64,000 nucleotides of DNA from Bacteroidota bacterium (GTDB taxonomy: Bacteria > Bacteroidota > Bacteroidia > Chitinophagales > Chitinophagaceae), in contig JAEZGI010000020.1 of the NCBI GenBank assembly GCA_023416995.1, forward strand, positions 143,319 to 207,318, in the 5' to 3' direction. Each line of letters opens with the position of its first letter. Position 1 is the first letter of the stretch. The notes under the pieces were generated by a model that saw nothing but the letters and a program-made list of their open reading frames with translations, was not told where the DNA came from and ran no database searches. Positions 50,820 to 59,528 of this stretch are shown here, in pieces. The position numbers and the translations under genes were made by a program.

Positions 50820-51383
50820 ATGCAAAAGCTTTTCCTGGCAGTATGTATTTGTTGCCTTGGCTTCCAGGCAACGGCCCAGTCAAAACTTACAGCGATAGAC
50901 AAATCGCCGATGGATATGGCATATTATCCTGTGAACTATCCAATCCTTAAAGTGCAACACAAGTCAACGGAACCACTGATCGCGCGCGTAAGCTATAGCC
51001 GCCCGATAAAAAACGGCCGAAAGGTTCTTGGCGAACTGGTGGAATATGGAAAGGTCTGGCGGCTGGGGGCCAACGAGGCAACGGAGCTTGAACTGTTCCG
51101 CGACGTGATGTTTGGCAAAAACAAAGTAAAAAAAGGTCGGTACACAATGTATGCACTGCCAGAAAAAGAAAAATGGCGCATTGTATTGAACAAAGAAACC
51201 GATACCTGGGGTGCCTTTCAATATGACGAGAAAAAAGATATCTGTTTTGTTGACGTACCAATTGAAAAAAACAGCGAAATAGCTGAAGCGTTTACAATTA
51301 TGTTTGAGAAAAGCAACGCCGGTGGCGTTAATCTCATCATTGCCTGGGACGACTTCAAATGTTCGGTCCCCCTCAGCCTTTGA
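50820..51383 (+). CDS. DUF2911 family secreted protein (tandem copy 1)
   Basis: A 187-residue exported protein (signal peptide cleaved at A-T-A-Q) followed by a DUF2911 domain: V-S-Y-S-R-P, G-K-V-W-R-L-G-A-N-E-A-T-E, K-G-R-Y-T-M-Y, W-G-A-F-Q-Y and the final V-N-L-I-I-A-W-D. The ATG at 50820 opens the signal peptide; the frame upstream overlaps acpH. The next gene is a paralogue starting 9 bases later. Function unknown. Confidence 0.88.
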   Translation: MQKLFLAVCICCLGFQATAQSKLTAIDKSPMDMAYYPVNYPILKVQHKSTEPLIARVSYSRPIKNGRKVLGELVEYGKVWRLGANEATELELFRDVMFGKNKVKKGRYTMYALPEKEKWRIVLNKETDTWGAFQYDEKKDICFVDVPIEKNSEIAEAFTIMFEKSNAGGVNLIIAWDDFKCSVPLSL

Positions 51384-51391
51384 CCATATAT

Positions 51392-52042
51392 ATGCGAATA
51401 AAAATAAACAACCAGCTCGGGTTAGCCACTCTTTTTGTTGCACTATGTTGTTGTAGCTATCTGACCTCCTGTGATAATCGCAGCAAGGCCGTACCCAACA
51501 ATAAGATCATTGTTACACCTACCCAACTACCTGCACAACAGGATGCCTCTTCCGTTTCGCTCGATAAGTCTCCAATGGACATGATCTACTACCCGGTAGA
51601 ATATACCAAACAACAGATGTTACATGCCGTCGACGAACCTCTTGTGGCCCGGGTGATTTACAGCCGGCCCAAAAAAGACAACCGGGTCATTTTTGGAGAT
51701 GTAATCAAATACAACGCTCCCTGGCGATTAGGCGCCAATGAAGCCACCGAAATTGAGTTTTTCAAACCTGTGAGCATTAATGATCAGCAGGTTCGCACCG
51801 GCAGATATATAATGTATTGTATACCCACGCCAGATGAATGGACCGTCGTTCTGAACAGCGATCTGTTTACCTGGGGGTTGAAGTTCGATACGAGCAAAGA
51901 TGTTTACCGGTTTAAGGTGCCTGTTAACCGATCGTCCGTACCGTTTGAAAGATTCACGATGGAATTTCAGAAAGCTGCAGTCGGGATTGAGTTGCATATC
52001 GCCTGGGACAGCACCTACGCTTCGGTGCCAATCAGGTATTAA
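51392..52042 (+). CDS. DUF2911 family lipoprotein (tandem copy 2)
   Basis: A 216-residue lipoprotein (L-T-S-C lipobox, Cys27) with a DUF2911 domain (about 60-216) that mirrors the preceding gene: S-P-M-D-M-I-Y-Y-P-V-E-Y, V-I-Y-S-R-P, W-R-L-G-A-N-E-A-T-E, T-G-R-Y-I-M-Y and H-I-A-W-D. The two copies arose by tandem duplication and differ in anchoring: copy 1 is cleaved, copy 2 is lipidated. The ATG at 51392 lies 9 bases after the first stop, so translation may be coupled. Confidence 0.88.
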   Translation: MRIKINNQLGLATLFVALCCCSYLTSCDNRSKAVPNNKIIVTPTQLPAQQDASSVSLDKSPMDMIYYPVEYTKQQMLHAVDEPLVARVIYSRPKKDNRVIFGDVIKYNAPWRLGANEATEIEFFKPVSINDQQVRTGRYIMYCIPTPDEWTVVLNSDLFTWGLKFDTSKDVYRFKVPVNRSSVPFERFTMEFQKAAVGIELHIAWDSTYASVPIRY

Positions 52043-52101
52043 CGCTCCCGGTTTTTGTTCGCATCATTACTTTTACAGTTGGGCAGCCATTCTCTATCAA
52101 T

Positions 52102-53946
52102 ATGTGTGGAATAGCAGGAATCATATCCAGGGATCAATCTAAAGTCAACCTGCATCGTCTGAAACGAATGACTGAAGCCATCAGCCACCGTGGACCCGAT
52201 GGAGATGCTCACTGGCTGGAGGATGGAGGTTCGGCTGGCTTCGGACATTGCCGCCTGGCAATCCTTGATCTTTCAGACGCAGGCGCACAGCCCATGCATT
52301 TCCTTGAACGTTATACCATACTTCATAATGGTGAGATCTATAATTACCTGGAGCTGCGAGCCGAACTGGAAAAAAAGGGATACCGGTTTCGTTCCGCCTC
52401 TGATACAGAAGTTATACTTGCTGCCTTTGATCAATATGGAACCGCCTGCTGCGATCAGTTTGATGGCATGTTTGCTTTTGCCATCTGGGACAGGGAAAAA
52501 AAACAGTTGTTTGCTGCACGTGATCGGTTTGGGGAGAAGCCGTTTTACTTTGTGAAAGAAGATGAGCAGTTTCTTTTTGCTTCAGAAATGAAAGCAATCT
52601 TTGCAGCAGGAATCGCAAAAAAACTAAACGAAGCGGCCATTATTAATTTTCTTGCCGTCGGCTATACCGCCAATGGGTCCAGACCTTCAGACACAATTTT
52701 TACCGGCATATCTGAACTTCCACCAGCGCACACCTTAATATATAAGCCGGCAGACTCCAAACTGTCTATTCAACGTTATTGGGGCCTTAGTCCAGCACCC
52801 GGCTCACCGATTTCTGATCAGGAGGCCTTAGAAAAATTTCAATCCTTGTGGTCAACCGCTATCACGAGGCGAAAACGAAGTGACGTACCGATCGGCTCCT
52901 GTTTAAGTGGCGGGCTCGACAGCAGCGCGATAGTAGCCACCCTGGCCACCGGCCATCCAGGCAAGCTACCAACCTTTTCGGCTGTTTTCCCGGGTTTTGA
53001 TATGGACGAAAGTGTCTATATCGGTATGATGAACCAGCAATTCAATTGTGAATCCCATCTTGTGCAACCCAGCGCCGACAATTTGATACGCGATCTTGAG
53101 CAGTTGGCCTATCACCAGGAAGGTTTTATTAATTCTGCCAGTGTATATGCCCAATATTGTGTTTACGCAAGGGCCAAAGCCGGAAACATAAAGGTGCTTT
53201 TTGATGGCCAGGGTGCCGATGAGATACTTGGAGGTTATTCAAAACATCTTCCCTGGGCTCTCCAGGAGTTGTTCCGGTTTGACAAAAGTGGCTTTTATAC
53301 TTTATCCAATGCGTTCAAATCCAGCGGGCAAACAGTTAACTGGAGCTGGCGCAACCAGGTCGCGGCTTATCTGCCAGAACTCACCGCGAATCGGCTTCGC
53401 AAGAGAACCCTCGCTCAAATCAAAAACACTTCAATACTTAACAGGGACTTTGTTGCAGCTTATGATGTTTCCACAAACCTGCCACAGAAACCTGTTGTTC
53501 GTCGTTTAAATGACATCTTATACCACGATACGTTTACTTATGGACTTAAGACCTTACTGCAATATGCGGATCGCAACTCAATGGCACATGGCCGTGAATT
53601 AAGACTTCCTTTCCTTGATCATGAGCTGGTAAGCTTTATATTTTCACTGCCGCTTCGCCTTAAGGTCAGGGCCGGTTTTACCAAATGGATACTTCGTAAA
53701 GCGATGGATCGGTTACTCCCCCCGGCGATCACCTGGCGAACCGATAAGGTCGGTTTTGAGCCGCCACAGAGATCATGGATGGAACAACCACTCCTGCAGG
53801 AAAAAATCATGGAAGCCCGCACAAAACTGGTGGCGGGAAAAATCCTGGATCCAGCCGTAGTACAAAAAAAAATACAGCCGCTGGATTCCCATGCGGCTGA
53901 TAATTTTGACTGGAGAATTTTATCTACCTCCTTATTGCTGACTTAA
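52102..53946 (+). CDS. asnB: Asparagine synthase (glutamine-hydrolysing)
   Basis: Makes asparagine from aspartate, glutamine and ATP. The 614-residue protein has the N-terminal nucleophile Cys2 in M-C-G-I-A-G and the glutaminase region to about 200. The synthetase domain carries the PP-loop S-G-G-L-D-S-S. The A-D-E-I-L-G-G motif follows. Some homologues serve in surface polysaccharide modification rather than asparagine supply, and no amino-acid genes are adjacent. Its TAA interlocks by 4 bases (TTAA) with the convergent PepSY-like gene. Confidence 0.92.
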   Translation: MCGIAGIISRDQSKVNLHRLKRMTEAISHRGPDGDAHWLEDGGSAGFGHCRLAILDLSDAGAQPMHFLERYTILHNGEIYNYLELRAELEKKGYRFRSASDTEVILAAFDQYGTACCDQFDGMFAFAIWDREKKQLFAARDRFGEKPFYFVKEDEQFLFASEMKAIFAAGIAKKLNEAAIINFLAVGYTANGSRPSDTIFTGISELPPAHTLIYKPADSKLSIQRYWGLSPAPGSPISDQEALEKFQSLWSTAITRRKRSDVPIGSCLSGGLDSSAIVATLATGHPGKLPTFSAVFPGFDMDESVYIGMMNQQFNCESHLVQPSADNLIRDLEQLAYHQEGFINSASVYAQYCVYARAKAGNIKVLFDGQGADEILGGYSKHLPWALQELFRFDKSGFYTLSNAFKSSGQTVNWSWRNQVAAYLPELTANRLRKRTLAQIKNTSILNRDFVAAYDVSTNLPQKPVVRRLNDILYHDTFTYGLKTLLQYADRNSMAHGRELRLPFLDHELVSFIFSLPLRLKVRAGFTKWILRKAMDRLLPPAITWRTDKVGFEPPQRSWMEQPLLQEKIMEARTKLVAGKILDPAVVQKKIQPLDSHAADNFDWRILSTSLLLT

Positions 53947-54380
53947 GCTTTTTTATATTTTTCAACTACTTCGGCAGAACCACTGGCGTCAACTTTTAAA
54001 GTTATCCAGTTCTTTTCATCCTGCATCTTCACATAGTAAACCACCTCGTTATTGAAGGTAACTTCTGTAACACCAAACAACTCTTTTTTGGAATAATTGT
54101 GTTTAAGACGGTTGTAAATATTCAAGGGCAACAGGTTGGGAGCATAATATCTCAGTGAGCTTAACATGCTGCCCGAATGGTCGTAATTAACCTTCGACTG
54201 TATACCGCCCTGAATAAAACTTACGGTGTAATATTTTTCGAATTTTTCCCATTTAACGTCTTCAGCTGTTGTGAAAGTTTCATTGAAAGATTTCAGCACT
54301 TTTTCGCTGACGTTGGGGTCAAAGGCAAATACAGACACTGATAAAACAGTGGTGGCAAAAATCGCGAGTAACTTTTTCAT
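53943..54380 (-). CDS. Small secreted PepSY-like protein (paralogue 2)
   Basis: A 145-residue protein with a signal peptide (cleavage around V-F-A) and K-V-L-K-S-F-N-E-T-F-T-T-A-E-D-V-K-W-E, the same signature as the protein at 49085, 4.4 kb away. The C-terminal half is less similar, with V-V-Y-Y-V-K-M-Q-D. Function unknown. Its stop is interlocked with that of asnB. Confidence 0.82.
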   Translation of the reverse strand: MKKLLAIFATTVLSVSVFAFDPNVSEKVLKSFNETFTTAEDVKWEKFEKYYTVSFIQGGIQSKVNYDHSGSMLSSLRYYAPNLLPLNIYNRLKHNYSKKELFGVTEVTFNNEVVYYVKMQDEKNWITLKVDASGSAEVVEKYKKA

Positions 54381-54727
54381 GGTGCAAAATTTTATGATGA
54401 CTTGATGTTTATTTATGAAGTAAAACTAGAGTGATTTTGAACGCAGGTAGATTGTATTGGTAGGAATGGTAGGCACACGATAAGATATACGAACACTTTC
54501 GTTCATCTTTATGCGGCGCGGGTTCTGTGGAATATCGCCGAATGCAACACTGTACTGCATTTCAAAAATGTTACAGCGTTTTAAAGATTTCCGGTTATTT
54601 TTCTGTTAATATGGAATTAAGGAAAAGCACTAGATAAGATCAGGGCAGTTAATTAAAAACTGCATCTTTGTCTGCCGGTTACTACCGGTAAAATCGTATC
54701 GTTTTTAAGCACATTAAAAGTATAAGT
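54381..54727. other. 347-bp intergenic region between divergent genes
   Basis: No gene found. Divergent promoters must lie here. A short palindrome ACGAA-CACT-TTCGT occurs at 54489-54502, and a small hairpin CCGGT-TACT-ACCGG at 54675-54688 lies in the probable leader of the cystathionine gene. Confidence 0.55.
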
Positions 54728-55870
54728 ATGAAATTGTCAACCAGGTTTATTCACGCAGGTACCGAGCCGGATCCTTCCACCGGAGCTATTATGACCCCTA
54801 TCTATCAAACCTCTACTTATGTGCAGGAAGCACCTGGCATAAACAAAGGTTTTGAATATGCCCGCTCTCAAAACCCTACCCGTAAAGCATTGGAAGAGGC
54901 GTTGGCCGTAATTGAAAACGGGAAGTATGGGCTGGCTTTCAGCAGTGGCGTGGCAGCAACCGATGCCGTGATCAAATTGCTGAATCCGGGCGATGAGGTT
55001 ATAGCAGCAAGCGACATGTATGGTGGTACTTATCGTCTCTTTACAAAAGTGTTTGAAAAATATGGCATCAGGTTTCATTATGTAAACATGCAGGATCCTG
55101 AAAATATCAAACCGCTGATCAATGATAAAACGCGGTTGATCTGGACCGAAACGCCTACCAATCCGCTGATCAATATTTCAGATATTGCTGCTATTGCTGC
55201 ACTGGCAAAAGAAAAGAAGATCATTGTTTGTGTTGACAATACTTTTGCTTCCCCTTACCTCCAGAACCCGCTTGATCTTGGTGCTGACATTGTATTACAC
55301 TCATCCACCAAATACCTCGGGGGTCACAGTGACGTTATCCAGGGCGCGCTGGTGATGAACGATGCAGATCTTCGTGAACAGTTATATTTTATTCAAAAAA
55401 GCTGCGGCGCGGTTCCCGGCCCGATGGATTGTTTTCTTGTATTGCGTGGTATCAAGACATTGCATGTGAGAATGCAAAGACATTGTGAGAACGGTGAAAA
55501 GATTGCGCACTGGTTAAGAAACAATGCAAAGGTTGATAAGGTGTACTGGTGTGGTTTCGAAGACCATCCTGGTTATGCCACAGCAAAAAAACAAATGCGC
55601 GGTTTCGGGGGCATGATGAGTTTCACTTTAAAGGAAGACAGTGTTGAAGCTACCATGAAGCTACTTTCTGCAACCAGGCTTTTTGCGCTGGCAGAGAGCC
55701 TTGGAGGTGTAGAATCGCTGATCAACCACCCGGCAAGTATGACCCACGCGTCTATACCGAGAGAGGAAAGAATCAAAAACGGTTTAAGCGATTCACTGAT
55801 CCGGCTAAGTGTTGGTATCGAAGATGTGGATGATTTGATTGCCGATCTTGACCAGGCGATTGGGAAATAA
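54728..55870 (+). CDS. metB: Cystathionine gamma-synthase/lyase family PLP enzyme
   Basis: A PLP enzyme of the Cys/Met metabolism family, 380 residues. The PLP lysine is Lys195 in S-S-T-K-Y-L-G-G-H, with D-N-T-F-A-S-P at about 170-176 and the F-E-Y-A-R-S-Q-N-P-T-R substrate loop. It could act as cystathionine gamma-synthase, beta-lyase or gamma-lyase, and sequence alone does not separate these. The next gene starts 23 bases downstream on the same strand. Confidence 0.88.
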   Translation: MKLSTRFIHAGTEPDPSTGAIMTPIYQTSTYVQEAPGINKGFEYARSQNPTRKALEEALAVIENGKYGLAFSSGVAATDAVIKLLNPGDEVIAASDMYGGTYRLFTKVFEKYGIRFHYVNMQDPENIKPLINDKTRLIWTETPTNPLINISDIAAIAALAKEKKIIVCVDNTFASPYLQNPLDLGADIVLHSSTKYLGGHSDVIQGALVMNDADLREQLYFIQKSCGAVPGPMDCFLVLRGIKTLHVRMQRHCENGEKIAHWLRNNAKVDKVYWCGFEDHPGYATAKKQMRGFGGMMSFTLKEDSVEATMKLLSATRLFALAESLGGVESLINHPASMTHASIPREERIKNGLSDSLIRLSVGIEDVDDLIADLDQAIGK

Positions 55871-55893
55871 CAGGTGCGTTGATTGAATCGATT

Positions 55894-56679
55894 ATGAAAA
55901 ACCCGATGACAAGTAAAAAACTTCGTGAGTTCCTTGACGCAAAAACAGAGGAATTCAACCAGCCGGGTTTTGTTCCTTTTGATCCAATAGCCGTGCCCCA
56001 TCGTTTTGATAAGCCCCAGGACATAGAAATAGCAGGTCTTTTTGCTGCGATATTCGCCTGGGGTAACCGCACTACGATTATTGCAAAAGCCACAGAACTC
56101 ATGCAGCGGATGGATAATCAGCCGCACGAGTTCTGTGTTCATTTAAATGACACACGTCGAAAACAACTTGAAGGATTCCGGCACCGAACCTTTACCGACA
56201 CGGACCTTTTATACTTCGCAGAGTTCCTGCATTTTCATTACAATCGTTCTTCCAGCCTGGAAACTGCGTTCTCGCAATGGATGAACCCCGGGGATGATAC
56301 AGTTGAAGCGGGGCTCAATGGCTTTTACAGGTATTTCTTTTCTTTACAGCATGTTCCTCAACGCACCCGGAAACACATTGCCTGCCCGGAAAAGAAATCC
56401 GCATGCAAACGTCTGAATATGTTTCTGCGGTGGATGGTGCGTAATGATAACCATGGAGTCGATTTTGGCATCTGGAACACCATCAAGCCTACTCAACTTG
56501 TTTGCCCCCTTGATGTGCATGTTGCACGCGTTGCACGACGCTTCAATATGTTGCAGCGCCCGGCTACCGACTGGGAAGCAGCGTTAGAGTTGACCGCATA
56601 CCTGCGGAGACTGGACCCCGCTGACCCGGTAAAATATGATTTTGCGTTATTTACGCTCGGCGCGGTTGAGCGTTTCTAG
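55894..56679 (+). CDS. TIGR02757 family protein (DUF2400)
   Basis: A 261-residue protein matching TIGR02757: L-F-A-A-I-F-A-W-G-N-R near residue 50, M-F-L-R-W-M-V-R in the middle, and P-L-D-V-H-V-A-R-V-A-R near the end. It is a conserved soluble family with no assigned function. The ATG at 55894 is preferred over a TTG five codons upstream. Its TAG interlocks (CTAG) with the stop of the convergent barrel gene. Confidence 0.88.
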   Translation: MKNPMTSKKLREFLDAKTEEFNQPGFVPFDPIAVPHRFDKPQDIEIAGLFAAIFAWGNRTTIIAKATELMQRMDNQPHEFCVHLNDTRRKQLEGFRHRTFTDTDLLYFAEFLHFHYNRSSSLETAFSQWMNPGDDTVEAGLNGFYRYFFSLQHVPQRTRKHIACPEKKSACKRLNMFLRWMVRNDNHGVDFGIWNTIKPTQLVCPLDVHVARVARRFNMLQRPATDWEAALELTAYLRRLDPADPVKYDFALFTLGAVERF

Positions 56680-59450
56680 AACATAAATATACTTTGGCGA
56701 CCACCTACCTTACCACCTGCAAAATTTCTGATGTTGTAAGTAAACGTCAGCATGAAATAGCGTTGTAAAATTGTTGTCTGAACATCCTGGATATAATTCT
56801 CACGAACGGTCCTATATACATTGATGTTTTGATTCAGCAGATCATACACAGATAATTTAAGTTGACCCTTGTCATTCTTCAGGAACAGAAAATTCACTGC
56901 AGCGTTCCACCTCAGGCTGCTTTTACGAATGCCAGGTGCCACCTGTGGATTATAAATGTAATCTAGTGTTGATTCCCAGACAAAATGTTTGGGCAAACGA
57001 ACAACTATTTCCGAGCCTGAATTGTGACGAACTATTTCAAGGTTTGGATATACTGCATTATCATACCTGCTGCGGTTATAACCTAATGCATAACGTTGTG
57101 TAAATTCAAATATATCTTTCCAGTTGAAGCCGAAATTTACACTTGGGCTGATGCTGATATTTTCCTGGCCGCTACGGTTGTTGTTTATGATGATAACTGA
57201 TTTATTATAGTTGCCATTAAAACCTGCACCCAGAGTAAGCTGCCAGCTGTTGATGATTTTGTATTGTTTACGGATATTACCATTTCCATAAAAGGACCAG
57301 ATCCCATCGACATTAATTGGTGTACTCACCTGTACACCCTGTTCGTTCACTGTCCTTTCACGGATTACCGCGTTATCACTTACTGAACCGCTGACATAAC
57401 TATTGTAACTGGTGCTAGTTTTGGGGTCGTATTTGTAGAAGTTGAGACTTACCTGGTGCATGATAGCCGGCACCAGCAATGGATTACCCCTTTGAATGTA
57501 CAAAGGATTGGTATTGTCCTGCACAGGTTGCAAATCGTTTACATTAGGCTCCTGCGCATTCGAACGATAATTAAGATTGAAGCTCTTAAACTGGATATTT
57601 AAAGACGGTAATACAAAAAAGAACCGTTGATTAATAGGATCTGTTTTTGCGAAATTGTTATCTATGTTGAGGGATTGAAAGTTAACTGAGGGTCCAATCG
57701 TTACCTGCCCTACCTTCCACCGTAATCCTGCCGATGCATTGTTTCGGAAGCCCGTTCTGTTGAAGCCGTTCGTCAACGCTACATTCACGCTATCATATTT
57801 GCCAGCCACAACAGATTGATTCAAAGTTGTTATATCATCATTGTCTTTGAAATAATCGGATGAATTGGCAATACGTAGCGTTAAAGTCTTGCTGATCGGT
57901 TCAGAATAGGTGAGATGAAGACTCGTTCTGAAAGTATTCTGATCTCTCACACGCAGCTGGTCCAGCGAAGTGAACTCTTGTTGAATATCGTAAAAAATGT
58001 TATCGGCCGTGTTGAATTGATTGTTATCCGACGAATTTGTGTTAACATAATTCGTAATGTTCAACACTCGTCCCTTTTTACGGAAATTCTTGTTATAATA
58101 GATATCGTGTGAATAACCGGTTGCACGGCCATCAATACGTTGTGTATTCACACTCTCATTTAGCTTCGGTTGAAAATTGTTATTCGACTCAGAGATAAAA
58201 TCGCGTAAAGAAACATTTTTGCGAACGGTGACCGAAGGCGTGAAAGTAAATTCTGATAATGAGTCAATCTTCCACCTGATCTTGCCACCGATCCTGTGGT
58301 TGAAATCATCACTATCCTGGTTAGTTGTGTTCCGGGTAGTAAGCGAAGTGTCACCAAAATATTGCTGGGTATTTGATAATTGTCCGAGTTTACTATTGAT
58401 GTGGCCATAAAAATATTGGAGGTTCAGTGTGACCTTTTTGCCGAGTTGTTGGTTGGCATTGAAACCGGCACCGGTTGAACGCTGGATGCCCTGCCCGGTT
58501 CCTCCAAAAGAAATATCATTAAAGGCAAACCCGCCTTCACTGTTAATCATTATGCTGTTTATGCCGCTTCGCTGAAAACCACCCATACTTTGGAGATCTC
58601 CAAAAGAGAAGCCTGAGCGATTCAGGTTGTTTGTGTAACCAAGCATACTGATCTGAAAAGTATCCCTGAACAAATTAAGGATCGCCCCTGCCTCATAACG
58701 GTCATCCGTACCCGCACCTGCGTAAGCTTTACCAAAAGCGCCCTTCTTAATCGCCTTTTTTAGTTTTAGGTTGATAACCTGTCCAAGATCGGCTTTAGAG
58801 ATGTCAGGATTTTGATTCAATTGTTCAACATCATCGCTAACCTGCACCTTATCTATAATATCGGCCGGTAAATTTTTTGTTGCAACCTTCGGATCCCCGC
58901 CAAAAAACTCCTTCCCATCAACCAAAATGCGATTGGCTTTTCTTCCGTTTACTGTTATATTTCCCTCTTTGTCGACATCCACGCCAGGCAATTTCTTTAG
59001 TAAGTCCTCTACCAGTGCTGTCGGTAAGGTTTTAAAAGCTGAAGCATTGAATTCAATGGTATCTTTTTTTACGGTTACCGGGGGTCGTTCGGCATATACA
59101 ATCACTTCGTCGAGCGAGGTGGCATCATTTACCAATGCTATGGTGCCAAGATCGAGCGATGCCGCTTCCTTTGTAAGCGTGAATTCATGGCGGTAAACCC
59201 CATACCCCGAAAAGGAGATCAGCACACGTGCCGGTATACCAAGTGGCAAACCCGGCACCCTGAACGCCCCGGTTCCATCACTGAGCCGGTAAGTCAGAAT
59301 GGTTGTGTCCTTAGCGTTAAACACCGTCACTGTGGCCAGTGATAACGGTTGCCTGGTAGCAGAGTCTGTTAGCTTACCGGAAATGCTGCCCTGCGCCAGT
59401 GCCGCCACGCCTGAAAAAAGTATAGCCAGCAGTAAAAGTGATGATCTCAT
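56676..59450 (-). CDS. Outer-membrane beta-barrel protein with carboxypeptidase-regulatory-like domain (tandem copy 1)
   Basis: A 924-residue protein: signal peptide, CarboxypepD_reg-like domain (about 22-110), a plug-like region (about 115-220, with L-K-K-L-P-G-V-D-V-D-K and L-P-A-D-I-I-D-K-V-Q-V) and a large C-terminal barrel (230-924). The architecture is that of a TonB-dependent-receptor relative (OMP_b-brl_3 type), but I see no TonB box. It lies 78 bases from a similar gene on the same strand. An operator-like repeat (59458-59488) sits just before its start codon. Confidence 0.85.
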   Translation of the reverse strand: MRSSLLLLAILFSGVAALAQGSISGKLTDSATRQPLSLATVTVFNAKDTTILTYRLSDGTGAFRVPGLPLGIPARVLISFSGYGVYRHEFTLTKEAASLDLGTIALVNDATSLDEVIVYAERPPVTVKKDTIEFNASAFKTLPTALVEDLLKKLPGVDVDKEGNITVNGRKANRILVDGKEFFGGDPKVATKNLPADIIDKVQVSDDVEQLNQNPDISKADLGQVINLKLKKAIKKGAFGKAYAGAGTDDRYEAGAILNLFRDTFQISMLGYTNNLNRSGFSFGDLQSMGGFQRSGINSIMINSEGGFAFNDISFGGTGQGIQRSTGAGFNANQQLGKKVTLNLQYFYGHINSKLGQLSNTQQYFGDTSLTTRNTTNQDSDDFNHRIGGKIRWKIDSLSEFTFTPSVTVRKNVSLRDFISESNNNFQPKLNESVNTQRIDGRATGYSHDIYYNKNFRKKGRVLNITNYVNTNSSDNNQFNTADNIFYDIQQEFTSLDQLRVRDQNTFRTSLHLTYSEPISKTLTLRIANSSDYFKDNDDITTLNQSVVAGKYDSVNVALTNGFNRTGFRNNASAGLRWKVGQVTIGPSVNFQSLNIDNNFAKTDPINQRFFFVLPSLNIQFKSFNLNYRSNAQEPNVNDLQPVQDNTNPLYIQRGNPLLVPAIMHQVSLNFYKYDPKTSTSYNSYVSGSVSDNAVIRERTVNEQGVQVSTPINVDGIWSFYGNGNIRKQYKIINSWQLTLGAGFNGNYNKSVIIINNNRSGQENISISPSVNFGFNWKDIFEFTQRYALGYNRSRYDNAVYPNLEIVRHNSGSEIVVRLPKHFVWESTLDYIYNPQVAPGIRKSSLRWNAAVNFLFLKNDKGQLKLSVYDLLNQNINVYRTVRENYIQDVQTTILQRYFMLTFTYNIRNFAGGKVGGRQSIFMF

Positions 59451-59457
59451 AAGTATC

Positions 59458-59488
59458 TACGAAGTTTTCGTAATGATACGAAGTTTTC
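59458..59488. promoter_or_regulatory. TACGAA operator-like repeat before barrel gene 1
   Basis: TACGAAGTTTTC occurs at 59458-59469 and again at 59477-59488, a 19-base period. On the minus strand these give half-sites TTCGTA, TACGAA and TTCGTA, forming TACGAA-AAC-TTCGTA. It lies 8-38 bases upstream of the start codon. Confidence 0.55.
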
Positions 59489-59528
59489 AGAATTAAATGA
59501 CAAATTGATTATGTTTTCTTTAGACTGC

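Noticed and set aside
54675..54688. Small hairpin in the cystathionine gene leader as a riboswitch
   Set aside because: Only a 5-bp stem with a 4-base loop; no conserved SAM-riboswitch core was visible.
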